Below are positions 31,360-40,845 of a stretch of DNA of 64,000 nucleotides, in pieces (position 1 is the stretch's first letter; each line of letters opens with the position of its first letter). The translations under genes and the position numbers were made by a program. The DNA comes from CAVTYH01 sp963738835 (GTDB taxonomy: Bacteria; Planctomycetota; Planctomycetia; Pirellulales; JADZDJ01), in the NCBI GenBank assembly GCA_963738835.1, contig CAVTYH010000005.1, forward strand, positions 310,001-374,000, written 5' to 3'. Below the pieces are notes generated by a model, which was not told the origin of the DNA, made no database searches, and saw nothing but the letters and a program-made list of their open reading frames with translations.

Positions 31360-31535
31360 ATACAAAGGCAGACGGCAGAAGGCAGAATTCGGCGGTCCGC
31401 GATTGGCGCTCACGGTGGACGTGAAATATCAATTGGTTATAACTGCATTATCCGGCGATTGTCTGGACCTGTCCATCGGTTCACCGCGATTAACAATCGC
31501 GGCTTTATCATTGTTTCTGCCTTCTGCTTTTTCTC

Positions 31536-32152
31536 ATGCGTCTTGGACTTTACGGCGGCAGTTTCGATCCGGTGCATTACGGCCATTTGCTGTTGGCTGA
31601 GTCGTGCCGCGAACAATGCCGGCTCGATGCCGTCTGGTTCGCACCGGCTTCGATTCCGCCGCACAAACAAGGCCGCACCCTGTCGCAGGCTGCCGATCGT
31701 ATCGAAATGCTGAAGCTGGCCATCGGCGGCCACGAGCCGTTCACGGTCTTCACCGGCGAAGTCGACCGCGGTGGCGTCAGTTACACCGTCGACACACTGG
31801 CACAACTGCACGAAGAGCTGCCCAGTGCCGAACTGTTCTTCCTGATGGGGGCCGATTCGCTGGCCGACCTGCCGACTTGCGCGAGCCTGAACGAATTTGC
31901 TCGCTCGCGATTCCCGTCGTTGTCCGCCGCGTCGGCGCTCCGGAACCGGACGATTCGGTCTTGGCGCGATTGATGAGTGCCGATCGACTGGCCTTTGCCC
32001 GGCAACATCGCGTGGAAATGCCTGTGATCGATCTGAGTGGCAGCGATATCCGCCAGCGCGTCGCCGCTGGTCAAAGCATTCGTTATCGAACGCCACGCGC
32101 AGTTGAAAAATACATCGAAACCCACGGCCTGTATCGCACATCCAGCGGCTAA
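31536..32152 (+). CDS. nadD: Nicotinate-nucleotide adenylyltransferase, one frameshift
   Basis: Opens MRLGLYGGSFDPVHYGHLLL with the nucleotidyltransferase GGSFDPVHxGH motif; then ASIPPHKQ, VSYTVDTLAQLHEELP and FLMGADSLADLPT. At about 31879 the frame changes; adding one G before CGCGAG gives DLPTWREPERI, the family text, and the protein continues VVRRVGAPEPDD to DLSGSDIRQRVAAGQSIRY and TPRAVEKYIETHGLY. About 206 residues, normal for NadD. Makes deamido-NAD from nicotinate mononucleotide and ATP. Its stop overlaps the convergent gene by a few bases. Confidence 0.93.
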
Positions 32153-32430
32153 ACGGCTCTCTTTCTGGGCACCGGCTGCGGCCTTTCCGCCAATTCGCGC
32201 TGCAATTCCGCGCTCACATCGATCGCCGTCACGTCCGGATCGGCCCACAGCGCATCCAGCACCTCGGCCAACTGTTCCTGTCGCGGTCGGGTCGGATCGA
32301 TAAACAGCCACTTCTGGCCGCGAATCGTGCAAGCTCCGCCGACACTTCCCTCCAGCCATTCCTGCCGCACTAGATAGCCACTGCGTCGGGCCAACTCCAA
32401 TGCTTGCTCCAACAATTCGACGGTGTGCAT
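32149..32430 (-). CDS. Small conserved hypothetical protein
   Basis: 93 residues from ATG 32430 (MHTVELLEQALELARRSGYL); the frame itself runs further upstream. It is mixed alpha/beta in appearance, with EWLEGSVGGACTIRGQKWLF, then FIDPTRPRQEQLAEVLDAL and a Pro/Arg end. No signal or membrane segment. The codon content is like its neighbours. It ends within the last bases of nadD. I do not recognise a characterised function; proteins of this length and pattern occur next to nadD in planctomycetes, which I state from memory. Confidence 0.65.
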   Translation of the reverse strand: MHTVELLEQALELARRSGYLVRQEWLEGSVGGACTIRGQKWLFIDPTRPRQEQLAEVLDALWADPDVTAIDVSAELQRELAERPQPVPRKRAV

Positions 32431-32478
32431 GGGGAGCCAGAAGATAGGGGACAGGAGGCAGGGTCGAAGAGTCAAAAA

Positions 32479-32578
32479 GTCTAAAAGTCGAAGAGTCAGA
32501 TCACCGATCCGCAAGCACCGCCAGCGTTGAGGATGCTGCCATCTGCATTTTGACTTTTCGACTCTTCGACTTTTAGAC
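32479..32578. repeat. Inverted repeat with 19-bp perfect arms
   Basis: GTCTAAAAGTCGAAGAGTC at 32479-32497 is the exact reverse complement of 32560-32578. Both arms sit inside further AGTC/GACT-rich simple repeats. The intervening 62 bases hold no gene. It lies in the 370-base spacer between the small convergent gene and the histidine kinase at 32802. Confidence 0.7.
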
Positions 32579-32801
32579 CCCTTTCTCCCAAAATCGGGCC
32601 GCGATTGTATCGCCTTCCTCTCCAGTTACCCAGGCCAGTGCGACGATACGTTTTCTGGCAGTAACTACCTGCCGCCACACAAGTTAAGACACTCCTGTCA
32701 GGCAAGCCGGCGATACCAGCCGGGCGGCGCAAAGCGGGCATCCCACGCATTGCTGTCGGACCTTGCCGATCGCATCAAGTTTTCCGAGGACCAAGCTCAT
32801 C

Positions 32802-34175
32802 ATGTCGAACCCGGGCCACGACGACGGGCCGTCGCTCGAGCAGCAAGTTGCTTTCTTGAAGCAACAGCTTGCGCAGGCGCAAAAGCTCACCGCACTGGGC
32901 GATCTGATTAGCACCACCACGCACGAATTCAACAATGTGCTGATGACCATCATCAACTACGCCAAGATGGGCATGCGGCACAAAGACACCGCCACGCGCG
33001 ATAAAGCCTTCGATAAAATTCTCGTCGCAGCGAATCGAGCCGCAAAAATCACCACCGGCATTTTGGGTTTCGCCCGCAATCGTTCGCAATCGCTCGAGCC
33101 GACCGATTTGATCCGCGTGATCGACGATTCGCTCGTCCTCTTGGAACGCGAGCTGACCAAGTACCGTGTCCGCGTGGAAACCAGCATCGATCGCGCCACG
33201 CCGTCGGCGATGGCCAATGGCAACCAGATTCAACAAGTGCTGATGAATCTCCTCATCAACGCCCGCCAGGCGATGCCGCAAGGTGGGCTCATTCTGATCA
33301 AGCTCGGTTACGATGCCGCTTCGCAAATGGTCGAGCTCTCTGTGCGCGACACCGGCAGCGGCATGACACCCGAGGTGCTGCACAAAATTTTCGATCCGTA
33401 CTTCTCGACCAAGTCGGGCCCCGATGCCAGCGGCAAAGGGGGCACCGGCCTGGGCCTATCGAGTTGCCGCGACATCGTCGAATCTCACCGCGGCCGCATC
33501 CGAGTAGACAGCACGCTCGGCAAAGGGACCGCCTTCACCATCAAACTGCCGGCGGTCATTCACCACGGAGACACGGAGGGCGCAGAGCGGACAGAAAGGC
33601 GCAGAAAGAAAGGAAGGCACTGGGCGGAAAACAATCGCTCCGCCGATTACCACGCCCATCAATGTTGCCCCCGGCGCCTCGCTGCCCAATTCCGGTCCGC
33701 CAATCGGCGCTTGATTGCGTCTTTCTTTTCGCGCCACGGACGCGTCAGTTGTCCGTTGTTCGTCGTCCGTTGCCATCTGCCAACTCCAGCCGATCGCAAG
33801 CACGCGCTCGAGAACAAAAAAAGCTGGAAAACGGCGGAAACCGCAAAAACGGTCATAAACCGCGCTAAACGGCCGAAAACGGTGAAAAACGGTGAGAAAC
33901 CGTCGGGCGTGGTCCCATCGTCACCCAGACCAATCGCCCGCTCGCGCAGCCCTTCTCGCCGCGCGCACCCTCACCCACCCCGGCGCACCGGCGGGTCGGG
34001 AATCACAATTGCTAAGTTGCCAAAGAACAACAGTCGCTGCGCGAAGAGTGCCTGGTGGACTGGTAGCCAGGCCGCCTGGCATGTGACACCAGACCACCAG
34101 ATAAAAGACGACCAACCACCCCTGTCGCCGCAGCGACAGGGACTCATAGTTCCGGCCGTCATTTTAGCGTACTAG
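32802..34175 (+). CDS. Cytosolic sensor histidine kinase running into repeat DNA
   Basis: Start ATG 32802 (MSNPGHDDGPSLEQQVAFLK), with GAGGA about twelve bases upstream. A short coiled coil precedes the phosphoacceptor region LGDLISTTTHEFNNVLMTII, then N-box QVLMNLLINARQAMPQGG, DTGSGM and GGTGLGLSSCRDIVESHRGR. No sensor or membrane domain. Kinase homology ends near 33558 (GTAFTIKLPA). The remaining 200 codons come from non-coding-type repeats (CACCACGGAGACACGGAGG, AAAACGG tracts), so the true stop was probably lost by an indel or the repeat inserted at the 3' end. The functional core is about 255 residues. Its partner regulator is not in the window. Confidence 0.82.
   Translation: MSNPGHDDGPSLEQQVAFLKQQLAQAQKLTALGDLISTTTHEFNNVLMTIINYAKMGMRHKDTATRDKAFDKILVAANRAAKITTGILGFARNRSQSLEPTDLIRVIDDSLVLLERELTKYRVRVETSIDRATPSAMANGNQIQQVLMNLLINARQAMPQGGLILIKLGYDAASQMVELSVRDTGSGMTPEVLHKIFDPYFSTKSGPDASGKGGTGLGLSSCRDIVESHRGRIRVDSTLGKGTAFTIKLPAVIHHGDTEGAERTERRRKKGRHWAENNRSADYHAHQCCPRRLAAQFRSANRRLIASFFSRHGRVSCPLFVVRCHLPTPADRKHALENKKSWKTAETAKTVINRAKRPKTVKNGEKPSGVVPSSPRPIARSRSPSRRAHPHPPRRTGGSGITIAKLPKNNSRCAKSAWWTGSQAAWHVTPDHQIKDDQPPLSPQRQGLIVPAVILAY
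33820..33905 (+). repeat. AAAACGG-type short tandem repeat
   Basis: Degenerate units of 10-14 bases (AAAACGGCGGAAACCGC, AAAACGGTGAAAAACGGTGA) recur across this interval. They are inside the run-on end of the histidine kinase frame, but the composition is unlike coding DNA. Confidence 0.6.
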
Positions 34176-34260
34176 TGAACAAATGTCAAAATCTGGTTTC
34201 AGGCCGGTAGTGGGTCAGTTTGGCTCGTAATCCGTAGCCCTCAAGTTCCGCGTGAGGAAT

Positions 34261-34281
34261 TCTTCACGCGGAGCGTGAAGA
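34261..34281. repeat. Perfect 9-bp hairpin
   Basis: TCTTCACGC-GGA-GCGTGAAGA is a perfect nine-bp stem with a three-base loop, within a block (CGTGAGGAATTCTTCACGCGG) that resembles dispersed planctomycete intergenic repeats. No T-run follows on either strand. Confidence 0.6.
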
Positions 34282-34318
34282 CTACATTCAACTGACCCAC
34301 GACCTTCAGGCCATGTCT

Positions 34319-34490
34319 TTATCGATTTGGACGGAGCAGGAAATCGGCAAGCCGCTTCTCTAATCGCTCCAATTTGCGTACCGCGGTCTGGCACTCCCAA
34401 ACGGTCAGCATGCTCCAGCCGGCCTGCTTCAGCGCCCGGCGGTTGCATTTATCGCAAGCGGCATTCCGCTGCAGTCCCAACAGATGCGTA
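34319..34490 (-). pseudogene. vsr: C-terminal fragment of a very short patch repair (Vsr) endonuclease
   Basis: Read on the minus strand, about 50 codons without a start give RNAACDKCNRRALKQAGWSM, LTVWECQTAVRKLERLEKRL and ADFLLRPNR then TAA. This matches the end of Vsr endonucleases (N-x-RAL-x-x-GW-x-x-L-x-VWEC, then L-x-x-RL-x-x-FL). The N-terminal catalytic half, with its zinc site and catalytic Asp, is absent upstream and no dcm-type methylase is near. It is a remnant of a mobile defence or repair module. Family recognised by motif only. Confidence 0.7.
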
Positions 34491-34635
34491 GGAACTGCGA
34501 CATTGAAGTTTCAAGAATCGTGTAAACTCGGGCTCATTCGATCTGGCAATGAAACCCGTTTTGAGGATAAAGTTCTTGATCAGTATTTGAACAGAACTGA
34601 GGCAAGTCAGCGTCTTTGAATGGAGGCTCGATGCA

Positions 34636-35497
34636 ATGTTCTGGACGAAAACGAGTTTGCATCCCAAGTGTGTCGGCGGGTGGCGAGCAATACATTTGGT
34701 GATCGGATTTTGGCGATTGACGCTTTTATCTTGCGCGGTCTGCTTCGCAGCAAATCGATGCGCCAGGCGAAGAGCCGCAATCCACCGAGGGCGAGAAGGC
34801 TTTCAAACCACTGTTTACCGAAAAAGATCTTTGGGGGCTGAATCGGCCGATTGAACACACCACTTCCGATCTAGCACAGTTGAATGACGATATTGTCGCC
34901 CGTGTCGGGCTCGAGCCAATCACGAGGGGTGAGCTGAGATCGATGATTCGGGAAATTATCCGGTCGAAGAACGTACCCCTTACGAAAGATAAAGAAGAAG
35001 CCTTTTTCAAATCGGCCGAGCCGGTCATCTTAAAACTGCTGATTGAATTAAAACTGATCTGTCGCGATGCACAGGAGCACATTCAACCAGAGGATTGGAA
35101 CAAGATTCAAACCCAGCTCGGGCAGGCCTTCGATCAGGAGGAAACCCTGCGGTTGATGAAATCGCTCGATGCCGACACAACTCTTGAACTTGATCGAAAG
35201 TTATCTGAGTTCGGCAGCTCCCGAGATTTGGCGCGGAAAGCATATTTCGAGAAATGCGTCTATGCCTACTGGCTTGGCGAGGTACTCAAGGAACATGGAA
35301 TAACGAAGGACTCTCCGTCCGCAACGGAGTACATCGCGGCGTATCAGGTTGCGCTACGGCAAAAGACGCCGGTTTGGAGTATTTTCGACGTGCCGCTGGT
35401 CGATGTTTCAGAGCCAGACCCGCCGCGCGACCTTTTCTCAGGCACGTTCCGCGAGGACGGCCACCGCACGGTGCGATTTGCTAAAAGCGCGCTGTAA
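34636..35497 (+). CDS. Secreted SurA-N-like hypothetical protein, one frameshift
   Basis: ATG 34636 follows GGAGG at nine bases and opens a signal peptide (HLVIGFWRLTLLSCAVCFA). Near 34747 the frame shifts; adding one GC (TTCGCGCAGCAA) gives VCFAQQIDAPGEEP and joins the rest: LFTEKDLWGLNRPIEHTT, DIVARVGLEPITRGELRSMI, LKLLIELKLICRDAQE, EFGSSRDLARKAYFEKCVYA. The helical middle resembles the N-terminal chaperone domain of SurA/PpiC proteins, but no rotamase domain follows; the end is FSGTFREDGHRTVRFA. About 287 residues. Possible periplasmic folding factor; function inferred weakly. Confidence 0.72.
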
Positions 35498-35596
35498 GAC
35501 TGGTGGGTGGGCTCTCGCGAACCTCGGCTTTATTGTCGAACGCTTGCAGCGTTCTTAAACCGTGATACGTCAGCCCAGCGACAAACGCAACGCCGC

Positions 35597-35618
35597 ACGG
35601 GGCAACCAGCCCCGTTTT
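35597..35618 (+). terminator. Possible rho-independent terminator
   Basis: ACGGGGC-AACCA-GCCCCGT is a perfect seven-bp GC-rich stem followed by TTT, 100 bases after the stop of the SurA-N-like gene. The T-run is short. A second hairpin, GAACGC-TTGCA-GCGTTC, lies at 35537-35553. The 330-base spacer shows no other feature. Confidence 0.45.
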
Positions 35619-35826
35619 CGATAGCTAGTTGGAATTGGCAGCCAGAGAATAGAATCACGATTGCGCGGACTGGACTTTTCGCTGCTGGATTTTCGAACAA
35701 CGGCACGCCGCAAATCGTAAAACGCTAAGCTGGCTTCGGATTTTCATCCAGCGCTATTGAACTGAGCACGAATTCATTATTCCTGCCGAATTCATTTCAT
35801 TTTTTCAAGCGAGAGATTGCCCTGTC

Positions 35827-38646
35827 ATGGTTATGCGTCTGCCGGTCGTTATGGGTTTCCTGGCTGCGCTTGGCGTGGGCGCTGCAACTGCGTCGTTCGC
35901 TGCAGGTCCTGAAATTCCCGCGGGGTTTACGCATGTGCGGACCGAACAAGATGTTTCAGAATACCGGCTCGATGCGAATGGCCTAACGGTGCTGCTGCTG
36001 CCCGACCATTCGGCGCCCGCCGTGAGTGTGTTGGTCACTTACCACGTTGGCTCGCGGAACGAATCTTACGGGACCACCGGCGCGACGCATTTGCTCGAAC
36101 ATCTCATGTTCAAGGGGACGCGCGAACACAACAAAGAAGCCGGCACCGGGTTCGACCAGCTTTTGGAGCGAACCGGCGCAATTACCAATGCCACCACTTC
36201 GCAGGACCGGACCAATTACTTCGAAACGGTCGGCTCGCAAGACCTGGGGCTGGCCATCATGTTGGAAGCAGATCGCCTGCGCAATCTGCGGTTGCGTGAG
36301 GAAGATCGTCGGCCGGAAATGACGGTGGTGCGCAATGAATATGAACGGGGCGAGAATTCCCCGGCCGAAGCGCTGGAAAAAGAAATCTGGGCGACGGCGT
36401 TTCTGGCGCATCCGTATCACCACAGCACCATCGGCTGGCGGAGCGATTTCGAAAAAGTGCCGATCGAAAAGTTGCGCACCTTTTACGACACGTTCTATTG
36501 GCCCAACAACGCCACTGTGACGATCAGCGGCGATTTCGATCCGGCAACGGCGTTGGCCCTGATCAAGCAATATTACGGATCGATCCCGCGCTCGACGCAG
36601 CCCATTCCCGAGGTCTACACCGAGGAACCGCCGCAGACCGGGCCGCGCCGCGTGACCGTGAAGCGCCCCGGCGAATTGGGCATCGTGACCATCGCGCAGA
36701 AGATGCCGCCGGCGATGCAAGCCGATTATGCGGCGCTCGACGTGCTGAGCGTCATCCTGGCCGATGGCAGGAACAGCCGGATGTACCTGGCGCTGACCGA
36801 CAAGAATTTGACGACCGACGTCAATGCCGATCCGTCGTTCAATCGCGATCCAACATTGTTTTTATTGTCGGCACAGCTTGCACCGGGCGTGGCGCATGCC
36901 GACGTCGAACAGCGGCTGCTCGACGAAATTGCACGCGTGCAAAAAGATGGCGTTCAAGCCGACGAAGTGGCTGCGGCAATTTCCAAGCTCACGGCGAATA
37001 CCGCCTACTCGCGAGATGGTTCTTTGGCCAGGGCTTTCGCCCTCAGCGAGTCGATCGCCGCGGGCGATTGGCGCTTGTATTACGGCATCGATGAAGCCGT
37101 GAAACGAGTGACGCCGGCCGACGTGCAGCGCGTTGCCAAGAAGTACTTCACCGAAGACCAACGCGTGACGGGCTGGTTCATTCCCCAAGACGAAAAGCCG
37201 GACGAAAAGCCAACGAAACCCGCCGCCGTAAAAAGCGCTGCGCCTCCAGCCGCTGCAACAGCTCCGCAGAAGCCGGCTGAACGAACTGGCGCCGAGAAAT
37301 CGAACTTGGCTTCCGCACATGCGCCCAACACAGCGACGCCAGCCGCAGCATTGCCGAAAGGCGCCGCACCGGCGGTCGCTGCACTAGCGGTTGCCAAGAT
37401 TGCGCCCCGAATTGTGCGCACTCGAACCAGCCGCATCGATCTTTTGGTTTGTCCCACGGGCGTCAAAGATATCGTCACGATTACGGGAGCCATGCCTGCA
37501 TTTGATCCGGCCAACCCGGTGTTGGGCGATCTGGCCGCCGACATGCTGGAACGCGGCACCGCCAAAAACGACGCGCGGGCCATCGCGACATTGCTCGATC
37601 AACTGGGAGGCGCAGATTCATTTCGGCTGCCATGCAGGCACGGTCAAATTTACGGTGCGGTGTTTGAAGAAAGACAGCGCGAAGGTGATCTCGCTGCTGG
37701 CCGAGCAATTACGCGAGCCCAGTTTTCCTAGCGACGAATTCGAAAAGCTCAAGAAGTTGAAGATTGCCGAAGCGCAGCACTTACGAGAAGACACGGACGC
37801 GCAGGCTTCGATCGCCTTTCGGCGGGCCATTTTTCCCCCCGGCCATCCGCAGTATCGACTGACCTCTGAAGAAACAATCGCCTCGCTTCAGAAAGCAACC
37901 GTCGCCCAAGTGAAGGCCTTCCATCACGAGTGGTTCGGTCCAGAACATTGCACGATGGTGGCCGTGGGAGATGTCGATCCGATGCGCCATTCAATCGCAA
38001 GTGGCAACCGCGTTTGCCGGTTGGACCGGAGGCCGGCCGCTGCCAAAGATTCCCGCGGCGGCGGCTATCGGGAAACCTGCAAAGCTGACGGTCGCCGTGC
38101 CGGGCAAAGAGAGCGTGAGTGTGGTTTTGGGCGCGCCCAGCGGCCTGCGTCGCACCGATGCTGATTATTTGCCCTTGGCGGTAGGCACGAGTGTGCTGGG
38201 CCACGGCTTCACCAGTCGTCTTATCGGCCACGTCCGCGACACCGAAGGGTTGACGTACGGAATTGCCGCCGATCTGACGGGCAGCGGCCAACTCGATCAC
38301 GCCTGGATAATCAGCGCGACTTTTGCCCCGTCGCTGCTGAAACAGGGACTCGATTCGACTGCGCCGTGAGCTGGCCACCTGGCATCGCGACGGCATTACG
38401 GCCGCCGAGCTGGACTATCGCAAAAGCGCGCTGGCCGGCGAGCACCGCGTGAGCATGGCCACCAGCGGAGGCCTGGCCGAAATGGTTCTCGATACAATCC
38501 GCAGCGGCCTCGATCTGAACTGGATCGACGACTACCCCGCCAAGGTTGCCGCACTGACGCTCGACCAGATCAACAGCGTCATCCGTCGCCGCGTGGACCC
38601 CGACAAATTGGTGCTCGTCAAAGCGGGTACCGTGAACGGCGAGTGA
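35827..38646 (+). CDS. Secreted M16-family zinc metalloprotease (two-domain), three frameshifts
   Basis: Signal peptide MVMRLPVVMGFLAALGVGAA. First M16 domain with inverted zinc motif HLLEH (H88, E91, H92) in THLLEHLMFKGT and the downstream acidic text EYERGENSPAEAL. A Pro/Ala/Lys-rich linker (codons near 37190-37390) leads to a second, inactive-type M16 half ending GLTYGIAADLTGSGQLDHAW and RRVDPDKLVLVKAG. Frame breaks at 37611, 37985 and 38363 are each repaired by one GC in GCGC (LGGAQIHFGCHAG, DPMRAIQSQVATAF, DSTARRELATWH). About 940 residues, normal for fused PqqL/pitrilysin-like proteins. Likely periplasmic peptide degradation. Confidence 0.9.
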
Positions 38647-38685
38647 TTTGCGCCGGGAACCAAGCAGACGTCGTCTTGATGCTCA

Positions 38686-39204
38686 TCAACCAATCGATTT
38701 CTCAAAACACTCAAACGCAAATTTGCGGCGGGGGAAGATGACCTGGCCGATGCGCTGGTAGCCGCGGTGCTGGTACAAAGAGATGGCGCGGGGGTTGGCG
38801 GGGTAGGCGTCGAGGCGGATGCAGGCGAAGCCGTGCTGGGCGGCGAAGGTTTCGGCGAAATCCATCAGCTGGCGGGCGATGCCGTGGCCTTGCCAATCGG
38901 GATGGACGCACAAGCGATGCACAACCAGGGCCCGGCCCGTGGTGCAGCGCCATGGCAAATCGAGAAACTGCGGCGGCTGCATTTCGTCGAGTGTGATCGC
39001 GGCCACGCAAACGCCGTCCTCTCGTGCCACAAACAACGAACCCGCACGGAGGTCGGCTGCAACCAGCTCACGGTTCGGGTAAATGTCGTCCCATTGATCG
39101 ATGCCCCGCCGCTGCATATCGGCGGTACACAGCGCCATGATTTGCATAACGCCGAGCACGTCTTGCGGTTGAGCGGGTTCGATGTGCAGAGAAAAATCGT
39201 TCAT
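38686..39204 (-). CDS. GNAT-family N-acetyltransferase
   Basis: 172 residues from ATG 39204 (MNDFSLHIEPAQPQDVLGVM); ATG 39228 in the same frame is the alternative. GNAT landmarks: VAAITLDEMQ, ALVVHRLCVHPDWQGHGIAR (acetyl-CoA pyrophosphate loop Q-x-x-G-I-A) and LDAYPANPRAISLYQHRGYQ at the end. Contains no signal. Convergent with the M16 gene and divergent from the AAA+ gene. Substrate unknown. Confidence 0.9.
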   Translation of the reverse strand: MNDFSLHIEPAQPQDVLGVMQIMALCTADMQRRGIDQWDDIYPNRELVAADLRAGSLFVAREDGVCVAAITLDEMQPPQFLDLPWRCTTGRALVVHRLCVHPDWQGHGIARQLMDFAETFAAQHGFACIRLDAYPANPRAISLYQHRGYQRIGQVIFPRRKFAFECFEKSIG

Positions 39205-39230
39205 AATCCTAATCGATAGTGGATGCATGC

Positions 39231-39294
39231 AGGAGCCGACTCCCGTCGCCGATAAAGCACAGGTTAGGTCAATCGCCGTCGGGAGACGGCTCCT
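39231..39294. repeat. Imperfect inverted repeat in divergent promoter region
   Basis: AGGAGCCGACTCCCGTCGCC at 39231 pairs with the reverse complement of 39274-39294 at about 18 of 21 positions. It is between two divergent genes, so it is not a terminator of either; a dispersed repeat or operator is possible. Confidence 0.5.
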
Positions 39295-39310
39295 TCAAAG
39301 TAAGGAATAA

Positions 39311-39337
39311 CCGACTGTCATCTTGCTTGACAGTCGG
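39311..39337. repeat. Perfect 10-bp hairpin
   Basis: CCGACTGTCA-TCTTGCT-TGACAGTCGG, a perfect ten-bp stem with a seven-base loop, 95 bases before the TPR-AAA+ start. Similar CAGTCA/TGACTG text occurs at 5642-5665. Confidence 0.55.
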
Positions 39338-39390
39338 CTTGCATGACAACTACGATCGGTCGGTGGTTCGCATGGGCTTGGTCGCACATC

Positions 39391-39428
39391 ACCCTCACCC
39401 CAGCCCTCTCCTGCAAGGGACGAGGGAG
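39391..39428 (+). repeat. Short dispersed repeat adjoining a gene start and supplying its ribosome site
   Basis: CCTCACCCCAGCCCTCTCCT...GAGGGAG is a second copy of the element at 6209-6241. Its terminal GAGGGAG sits four bases before ATG 39433 and is the only Shine-Dalgarno-like sequence there. Confidence 0.55.
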
Positions 39429-39432
39429 TTTT

Positions 39433-40776
39433 ATGGCTGATTCCAATTCGGTTGATGCGTTGCGGGAAGTGCTCAGGTATTCGCCGGAGAATTTGCCGCT
39501 GCGCAAGCACCTGGCCGGCACGTTGTTGTCGATGGGACGCACCGACGAGGCGGCCGAAGTTTACCGCGATGGGTTGGCGATGAAGCCCGAGAGCACAGAG
39601 CTGAAAGTCGGTCTGGCCGGCGTGTTCTTCGCGCAAGGAAAATACAGCCATGCGCTGGTGATCATCGAAGATATATTGGCCGCCAGCGATCCGCCGGCCG
39701 AAGCGCACCTGTTGCACGCCAAGTTGCAGATGCGGCGCGGCGAAGTGGCCGGCGCGGTAATGGCGTACAAAGCGGCCATCGATGCCGATCCCGAGGTGGC
39801 CGATGTCGAGTTGGCTTCGCAGTTAGGAATTGGCGCCACCGAAGACGATGACAGCGAAGTGGTCGAGGGGCGGCAGCGCGAAGCTTGGGAAGGAGGCTCG
39901 CCCGAGAAGGAATCGAAAGTCGAGCGCGTGAAAACCACGTTCGCCGATGTCGGCGGCATGGACGCGCTCAAAGAAGAAATCCGGTTGAAAATTATTTATC
40001 CGCTGGCACACGCCGATCTTTACGCCGCCTACGGTAAAGCGGCCGGCGGTGGAATTCTGATGTACGGCCCGCCCGGCTGCGGAAAAACGCATTTGGCCCG
40101 CGCGACGGCCGGCGAAATCAAAGCCGGGTTTTTATCGGTCGGCATCAACGATGTCTTGGACATGTGGATCGGCAACAGCGAACGCAATTTGCACGAGCTG
40201 TTCGAACAAGCCCGGCAGAACAAACCGTGCGTGCTGTTCTTCGACGAGGTTGATGCCTTGGGCGCGCGGCGGACCGACATGCGCACCAGCGGCGGGCGGC
40301 ATCTCATCAATCAGTTCCTGAGCGAAATGGACGGCATTCAAAGCGCGAACGACGGCGTGCTGGTGCTGGCCGCGACCAATGCGCCGTGGCATTTGGATCC
40401 GGCCTTTCGTCGGCCGGGGCGGTTCGACCGTGTGCTATTCGTGCCGCCGCCGGATAAAGTTGCGCGGGCCGCGATATTGCAAATCCTGTGTCGCGGCAAA
40501 CCAATGGAACAGATCGATTTCGATCAGGTGGCCGGCAAATGCGACAGTTTTTCTGGCGCCGATTTGAAAGCCATCGTCGATCAGGCAGTCGAAGCCAAGC
40601 TGACCGAAGCCATCAAACGCGGCGTGCCTTCGCCCCTCTCGACCAAAGACCTGCTAGCCGCCGCGAAGCAAGTGAAGCCAACCACCAAAGAATGGTTCTC
40701 CACCGCCCGCAACCACGCGCTGTACGCGAACCAAGGCGGAATTTACGACGATATTTTGAAGCATTTGAATATGTGA
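39433..40776 (+). CDS. TPR-containing AAA+ ATPase (FtsH/CDC48-like ATPase domain)
   Basis: Start ATG 39433 (MADSNSVDALREVLRYSPEN). Residues 1-130 form three to four TPR units (LRKHLAGTLLSMGRTDEAAE, VGLAGVFFAQGKYSHALVII). An acidic linker leads to the AAA+ domain: TFADVGGMDALKEEIRLKI, Walker A YGPPGCGKTHLARA, Walker B VLFFDEVDALGARR, sensor 1 VLAATNAPWHLD, Arg fingers in FRRPGRFDRVLFVPPP and lid KCDSFSGADLKAIVDQA. No protease or membrane segment. 447 residues. Likely a protein-remodelling ATPase whose TPRs bind clients; it heads a run with two TPR-membrane genes. Confidence 0.9.
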   Translation: MADSNSVDALREVLRYSPENLPLRKHLAGTLLSMGRTDEAAEVYRDGLAMKPESTELKVGLAGVFFAQGKYSHALVIIEDILAASDPPAEAHLLHAKLQMRRGEVAGAVMAYKAAIDADPEVADVELASQLGIGATEDDDSEVVEGRQREAWEGGSPEKESKVERVKTTFADVGGMDALKEEIRLKIIYPLAHADLYAAYGKAAGGGILMYGPPGCGKTHLARATAGEIKAGFLSVGINDVLDMWIGNSERNLHELFEQARQNKPCVLFFDEVDALGARRTDMRTSGGRHLINQFLSEMDGIQSANDGVLVLAATNAPWHLDPAFRRPGRFDRVLFVPPPDKVARAAILQILCRGKPMEQIDFDQVAGKCDSFSGADLKAIVDQAVEAKLTEAIKRGVPSPLSTKDLLAAAKQVKPTTKEWFSTARNHALYANQGGIYDDILKHLNM

Positions 40777-40845
40777 CCGGTCAACAGGAATATGCAGCGG
40801 GCGATACAGGAGCTTTTGCTTGGACTTTTCGCGGCGGCAGCGACA

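Noticed and set aside
35537..35553. GAACGC/GCGTTC hairpin as a terminator
   Set aside because: Short stem and no T-run on the coding strand; the hairpin at 35597 is the better candidate.
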